Assembly: GCA_003868215.1 (NCBI GenBank)
Contig: QWDQ01000012.1
Span: 1-64,000, forward strand
DNA from: Pseudophaeomoniella oleicola
Lineage: Eukaryota; Ascomycota; Eurotiomycetes; Phaeomoniellales; Phaeomoniellaceae
Direction of reading: 5' to 3'
DNA: 64,000 bases
Part shown: in pieces, positions 58,701 to 64,000 of the stretch
Numbering within the stretch: position 1 is the first letter of the stretch
How the letters are laid out: each line of letters begins with the position of its first letter
The notes under the pieces: generated by a model
What the model was told of the DNA's origin: nothing
What the model saw: only the letters and a program-made list of their open reading frames with translations
The model's database searches: none
Translations under genes and position numbers: made by a program

Positions 58701-59301
58701 CATCTGTGATTTAAAGCTTCCTGGAGAACTACAATTGGATGGTGAGGAAAGATCTTCAGGCGTGGAGACCGTGGTCAAGCATGATTTTAGAAGCCCTTGC
58801 AAATTCGGAAGATGGTCGATTTTGAGAACAGAAGATGATGACGGTAAAGGCCCCTGGTCGATTAGGTCAAAATCCGTTATCCATAAGGTTATCCGGTACG
58901 GATCGAAACAATGTGCGACCCGCAGCTCTATCTTATGTAACTCCAAGATGCTGCCCTTTGATATTCCCAAAAGATCAGCCACACGACCCCTTTTCGATGC
59001 TGTGGCCTTGTTGATCTGGGCATCTAACCGGGTGGCTCGATCGCAAACAATCGCCTCGACATTGCCTGCAACGTCCTTCCACTAGTGAAAGAAGTCAGCA
59101 CGATGGGCGTCATAGCCCATGTAAGACGCGCACCTTCAGGACCTGAACTCGTTGCCGATTTTCCTGTCGTATATACAGATTGCTTTCGCCCGCCTTGTAT
59201 TCTATCAGTGAGGTCTGGCCTCTTCGAGGCTCTTCATGATCACGGAACTGCTGAAGCGCCTGCTCAATCCAAGATCCTATCCAATCGTTGAGTGTTGCCA
59301 T
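55716..59301 (-). CDS. Probable shelterin TPP1/Tpz1-like telomere protein
   Basis: Exon 1 59301-59134, intron 59133-59082, exon 2 59081-55716; phase-0 join VQVLK-WKDVAGN; 1177 residues. Residues 1-140 read like the OB-fold of the TPP1/Est3/Tpz1 family: an N-terminal LNDWIGSWIEQAL helix, a beta strand RQRVQVLK, then EAIVCD, a loop segment with Ile/Lys, GSILELHKIELRVA and ITLWITDFDL. A second ordered block near residues 860-950 (AKFMAFKQAYPEYKGQ ... LDDFICRHRMDYVGYQ ... VPYIDFYNDRI ... EPKYTQGIV) matches a conserved region I associate with fungal telomere proteins of this kind. The rest is Ser/Pro/Gln-rich and disordered, as expected for a scaffold between Pot1 and other telomere factors. Family assignment rests on pattern memory only; an unrelated nuclear protein is possible. 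Confidence 0.6.
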
Positions 59302-59837
59302 GCTGTGAGAAGACAGAGCTGATGTTGTGAAGTACACCCTCGCTGATCATGGCTGAGATTCGGATGTCTGTTGACTTATTCAAGGGAGGGAAAGGTCACT
59401 TCGGCATCATTTCATATATCATCTTTCTCTCAGATCCGACGCGTTAATTGATGAAATACGTAGTAATCTAATCACTTGTGGAGACGACGCGGTCTCCGCG
59501 ATTATCGTAAACTTAGTACACGTGGGCTTCCGAGGCCGCTAGACACTTTTGCCGTTGCCCTTGTTTACTTAACCAGAGTGCCACCTCTAGGTAGATGAGT
59601 CAGCAGACAGAACACAATAATAGGCACTTCGGCACCTAATAATGAGAGTAAGTCATCCCGGGCCCTCCCACGTCATTTCCTATTCGTCGTTTGGCCTACT
59701 CCATCTTTCCAACGCCCAAACAAGCAAATGAACATTCCACGATAACTTTAGGTTGATAACTGTCAAACCCAAGATTTTCCTACTCGACTGTCTTCCAAGG
59801 GGTAAGGTGGTTCGATTCATCTATTCTCAGCCATATC
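59302..59837. promoter_or_regulatory. Divergent promoter region, TPP1-like / FAB1
   Basis: 536 bp between divergent start codons. Contains a TACGTAGTA half-palindrome near 59457. No gene fits inside it. Confidence 0.5.
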
Positions 59838-62800
59838 ATGACCGCGGAGTCGTACTTTTCACACCAACAACAAACGTCACCCGACGCCAACTCTACCCTC
59901 TCCAAGACTGTTATGACTGGCTCAGCGGAGGTGGTGATGCGACATCGATAGCAATGGAAGGACGTGGAACTGTTGAGCCTGACCACTACCACTTGCGACT
60001 GCACGGTGATTTTCACGTATTTGCGAAGCCATGGCTTCACAGGATGGTCGCGGCGCGACGAGTCCCTCCGCATCGTCCATCTTTCTGCCTCTTGGGCGTC
60101 GGTCAAGGCGCGGTTCCCTAGCCTCCACCTCGGGCCATGTCGACAAGGAGACTCTAAATGAGGCGCTTGATCAGATTCACAATGCAGCCTATCAGTCACA
60201 ACAATTGACCATTTTCAACGAATACACATCTCCGCCTGCAGCGGCTTCACAGGCGGAGAGCAAGGGCATTGCTGGAGATATACAAGGCGGGCTTTCGGGA
60301 TTATACAACAAATTTAGGCAGTCAGTTGGGGGTGCTCCTACAAGCTCGAGGCTGTCTGAACCACCGTCGACTGATGATGGGGATTCTGTGAACAGTTCTC
60401 AAAGCACGCCTCTGGTGAGATCGAACAATAGTTCATCCAGACCCTTTCGCTTGGATGGCGGGTTGAGTGTAGCCACTTCTGGACAAGTATCCCGAGTTCA
60501 CTCTCCAACAGTAGCATCCTTTGATGACTCGTCGATTGAGGCTCAGGGCAGTTTTGCGAATGATGGACCAAGAGGTTCTTCAAAGTCGACCAGTATTACG
60601 TCTAAGCCTTCTGTGCCGCCTACGCCAACAGTCAAGTCACCGATGGGACCTCCAAAGAAGGGACCAAGCTCTGTAGGAGCTGAGCCTACCGTCTCGGAAA
60701 TCAACGTAAACGCTTACACAATACAGCAGGGACATTCGAGAAACGTTTCCGCTCAAGAGCGAGGTCCGCCAGATGATAAAGACAATTCGGCCGCTTCACA
60801 ATCAGCGCTGGAGAACAGCCTTCTCTCTCCGAGGTTGGCTGGAAAGCGAGGGGACCGAGGTCATAGCAGACGTTCGACCCTCGACAGGGAATCATCTACT
60901 GACGAAAGCTTTGCACTGGAACGTGCCTTTTCTCGACCATCCTTGGAAATGACAGACGGCGCAGCATCGATAAGTGACACAATCAACAGCAGAGATCCTT
61001 CCTCACTGGATCGCACGACTACACGGGACTCATTGAGTGGTGGAATTACAGCGCCTTCGAATCCGCTACTCTTGATGAGAACCGAATCGGTCCGCAAGCA
61101 GGGTGCTACTGCATCCGTGGCATCTGAGAGCCGCACTGAAAAGGACAAGTTTCGATCCAAAAGCCCACCGCCTAGACCAACAGAGAAGTTAGTACCACGC
61201 ATCAGCCAATCCCATCTTCCAGGGTACAGGGTATCTCGGACCAGCTCTACGGATACAGGTGTGACGAGCCAAGGTTCTACTCATCCCAGATTCATTTCGG
61301 AGATGGATGGCGTGCATGAAGATAGTACAAATGGAAATGGGCCACCTAGGATACTCCTGTCAAAGCTGCGGAGCAGACTTCTTAGCAAGGAATTCTGGAT
61401 GAGAGACGAGAATGCGAAAGACTGTTTCCACTGCGGCGAACCTTTTTCAACTTTCAGGAGGAAGCATCATTGCCGTACTTGCGGTCAGATATTTGACTCA
61501 AAGTGTACATCTCTCATAGATGGACAGCAGTTCGGTACGTCCGGCTCTGTTCGGGTGTGTCGACCGTGTGAGGCCATGATAAGCGCACATGACGACGATT
61601 CGTCTGACTACTCGGTGGAAGATATGCCGGTATCAAGTCCAGCAACTCATCGACCGCGGACTCCGATTGCTAATCGAGAGCTCAAATCGCAAGGCATTCT
61701 AGATGATGACGCCGCATCTATTGTTTCACAATCACTGGAACAAATGTCGAAAACACCAACCTTTGGCATTCCGTTGCGTAGGGCTCTTGACGGAGGCAAA
61801 AGAAGCTCGGAGGTACTTGAGTATGTCACCGACGGACAACTTCCTCGTCCTAGCTCCTCTAGGTCTTTGAAGACTTCACATTCCTTGGGGCATGGCCATC
61901 GACGAAACCATTCCAAACATCAACATATACGGAATTTCAAAGCATATCACGAAGAGCGAGCGCCGTTTCATCGACTACACGGGGGTAAACATGATCGTCG
62001 ACCCCCTCAGTCGGCATTTCACCAGGACAGCATTATTGACCCAGACCTGGCCCAGTATCTGTCCGATGATGGATCCAGCGGTGACGAGCAGCAGAACATA
62101 TTTGATGTCACAGAATCAAAGCTCTCCAAAAGCCCCGGGGAAGCTGATCGGTTTTTTGGAGGGCTTATTGCCGCTGTAAGAAAGGGCAGGTCTCGTTTTG
62201 GCGAGAAAAACGCTTCGAGTTCAAACCTCCTCAGGGATTCCGACGAAGTCAGTGTGACGAGTTCCAGAGCAAGGCCATCAAGGCGCCGGAATCTAAGTGT
62301 TGCGAGTAGCGTGCATCAGCAGTTGTCGCCACGGCCGAACCGGGAGCCCCAGTCGTCGACAGAGAAAATTGGAATGCACCTAAGTCCACCGATAGACAAT
62401 TTTACAGCTACATCCGGTGGTTCAAAAATGACACGTAGTGCTTCAATGCGAGGAACCCGTGCACCGCCTGTTGAGCTCAACCGAGCTAGTCTGCAGCATG
62501 TGCAGAAGCTGCTGCGGCAGTTGTTGGCCGATGCCGAGGTACCTCACAGTTCGAGCTGGGAATCTGCGCTATTGCCGCTCCTGCTCCGCGCTACGGACGA
62601 TGTCAATCCAGATGTTCAGCGAGGGGATGACATTGATATTCGACACTACGTTAAGCTCAAGAAAATTCCTGGGGGGAAACCAAACGACAGTTCTTATGTG
62701 TCTGGACTCGTTTTCACGAAGAATTTGGCGCTCAAAAGTATGCCTCGGAGCATCACGAAGCCGAATATTCTAATAATAACGTTTCCTTTGGAATATGCAC

Positions 62801-64000
62801 GTCACGAGCAGCATTTCATGAGCCTCGAACCCGTCATCAGACAGGAACGTGAGTTTTTGGAGAATCTGGTAAATCGTATCGCGGGTCTAGGGCCGCAGAT
62901 CTTACTTGCACAGAGAAACATCTCAGGCTTAGCACTCGAATTGCTGGAGAAAGCCAATATTGCAACAGCATACAATGTTAAGCCTTCGGTTCTCGAGGCT
63001 GTATCTCGGTGCGCCCAAACGCGCATCATCCACTCCATGGACAAGCTCGCCATCAAGCCAGCCCAACCAGGGAGGTGCGAGAACTTTGACGTCAAGACGT
63101 ATGTCCATCGCGGTAGGAGGAAGACATATATGTTCATCTCTGGGTGTCCACCGTCTTTGGGGTGTACTATCGTCTTGCGCGGTGCCGAACGAGATACACT
63201 TACCAAAGTGAAGAGGATAACAGAATTCATGGTGTACGTGGTATATAACCTCCAGCTTGAAACCTGTCTCATGAGAGACGAGTTTGCATTGATTCCGGCC
63301 GAAACGGTAGGTGGCTTAGCGGCGGCAAGGAAACAGTCTCGTACATTAGAGATGCTTCAGAACGGCGGTCTTGATATATCCGCTAAGACTGATGGGCATT
63401 CTGCTCCGAGTGGTCGAGTAGAGGCTCACGTCTCAGACGTGACTCACGCAGAGATATCTCAACTGGAGAGGTCGAGTGCATCTGGCAATACCACTCACGA
63501 AGATTCGTCTGGTGACATTCCAGATGATGTTCCAGTGCCGACGTTTTACGAAGATCTAGTGGAGAAGCACCAGACAAAATTGCTCTCAGCTTCTCCTTTC
63601 GTGAAATTCATGCAGCCTTACCTCCTAATGCGTGCTAGAGAGCTTGAAAGAAGAGTGGCATATCTGAAAAGGCTTCGAGACCAAGATCTATCTGCCGATC
63701 TGGGTCCAGACGAGAAGGCAAAAGGTCAAAAATTCATTTTGATTCAACCGGAAATGGTTCACGCTCCGCTTGATGGGTCTTCCAGAAAAGTCCGAGAAGT
63801 CATCCATGCTGTGCATGACGCCGAATACGATAAGGCACTGCACAACTATGAAACACAGAAAAAGCAGTGGGAGACATATCTGTCAGGGAACAAGAACTTG
63901 TTCGACCCTCACGCGCATCAGAATATTGTCGTGCTTTATAGCCAAGTCTGTACTGCTACCTCCATTCCATGCTCTGGTCCCGATATGCTAGCGCTCGGAT
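59838..64000 (+). CDS. FAB1: PtdIns3P 5-kinase Fab1/PIKfyve, 5' part (cut by window end)
   Basis: Exon 1 59838-59930, intron about 59931-60042, exon 2 from 60043 stays open to the window end; about 1350 residues are present and the kinase domain must lie to the right. A Ser-rich N-terminus (SPSASSIFLPLGRRSRRGSL) is followed by a FYVE zinc finger at about residues 480-545, with WMRDENAKDCFHCG, the PtdIns3P-binding RRKHHCR and the closing VCRPC. The CCT/TCP1-like chaperonin domain then begins near residue 880 (VSGLVFTKNLA, PNILIITFPLEY, GCTIVLRG). It makes PtdIns(3,5)P2 on endosome and vacuole membranes. The intron donor may be 59931 or 59934; both keep frame. First-exon placement is less certain than the rest. 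Confidence 0.95.

Noticed and set aside
55716-59301. Subtelomeric location because of the telomere-protein candidate
   Set aside because: No telomere repeats or subtelomeric helicases; gene content is housekeeping.

Overview
The window is nuclear DNA of a filamentous ascomycete (Pezizomycotina; a eurotiomycete-like fungus is my best guess, but the sequence alone does not fix the class). Support: compact genes with 46-60 nt GT-AG introns, families such as a short tyrosinase, GtaA-type glutaminase, D-arabinitol-dehydrogenase-like SDR and amdS-like amidase, and fungal forms of Swp1, Rcf1, Fab1 and kynurenine monooxygenase. I annotate 23 protein genes (one cut by the right edge) and one intron-containing tRNA. 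Splice sites were placed by eye from consensus sites, reading-frame phase and family continuity; most joins keep phase exactly, but none is backed by transcripts.

Layout. 0-9.5 kb: GTA microsatellite, intronless cytochrome P450, GT71-type mannosyltransferase, MFS transporter with a poly-Ser tail, cupin_5 protein. 9.8-18.9 kb: an AT-hook protein with a membrane segment, an unknown basic 880-residue protein divergent from SWP1 (oligosaccharyltransferase subunit), a putatively myristoylated small protein, and an SDR with a mitochondrial-type leader. 19.5-29 kb: secreted GtaA-like glutaminase, amidase and secreted carboxylesterase, separated by long gene-free stretches. 29.6 kb: tRNA-Val(UAC). 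32-41 kb: second P450 (3 introns), RCF1, mitochondrial bL36, secreted tyrosinase, folylpolyglutamate synthase. 41-50 kb: vacuolar-type MFS transporter, BTB protein, small unknown protein, methionine aminopeptidase 1 divergent from kynurenine 3-monooxygenase. 50-64 kb: unrecognised 725-residue gene, a 3 kb gene-poor stretch, a probable TPP1/Tpz1-like shelterin protein and, divergent from it, FAB1 (PtdIns3P 5-kinase), truncated by the window end.

Most genes are independent housekeeping or secreted-enzyme units. The P450s and transporters do not form a recognisable biosynthetic cluster. I found no transposon with intact coding capacity, no CRISPR and no clearly new multi-gene system. The most unusual observations are a 12-bp palindrome (TACTACGTAGTA) repeated six times in intergenic DNA only, a predicted protein joining an AT-hook to a membrane segment and a duplicated proline motif, and the telomere-protein candidate sharing a promoter with FAB1.
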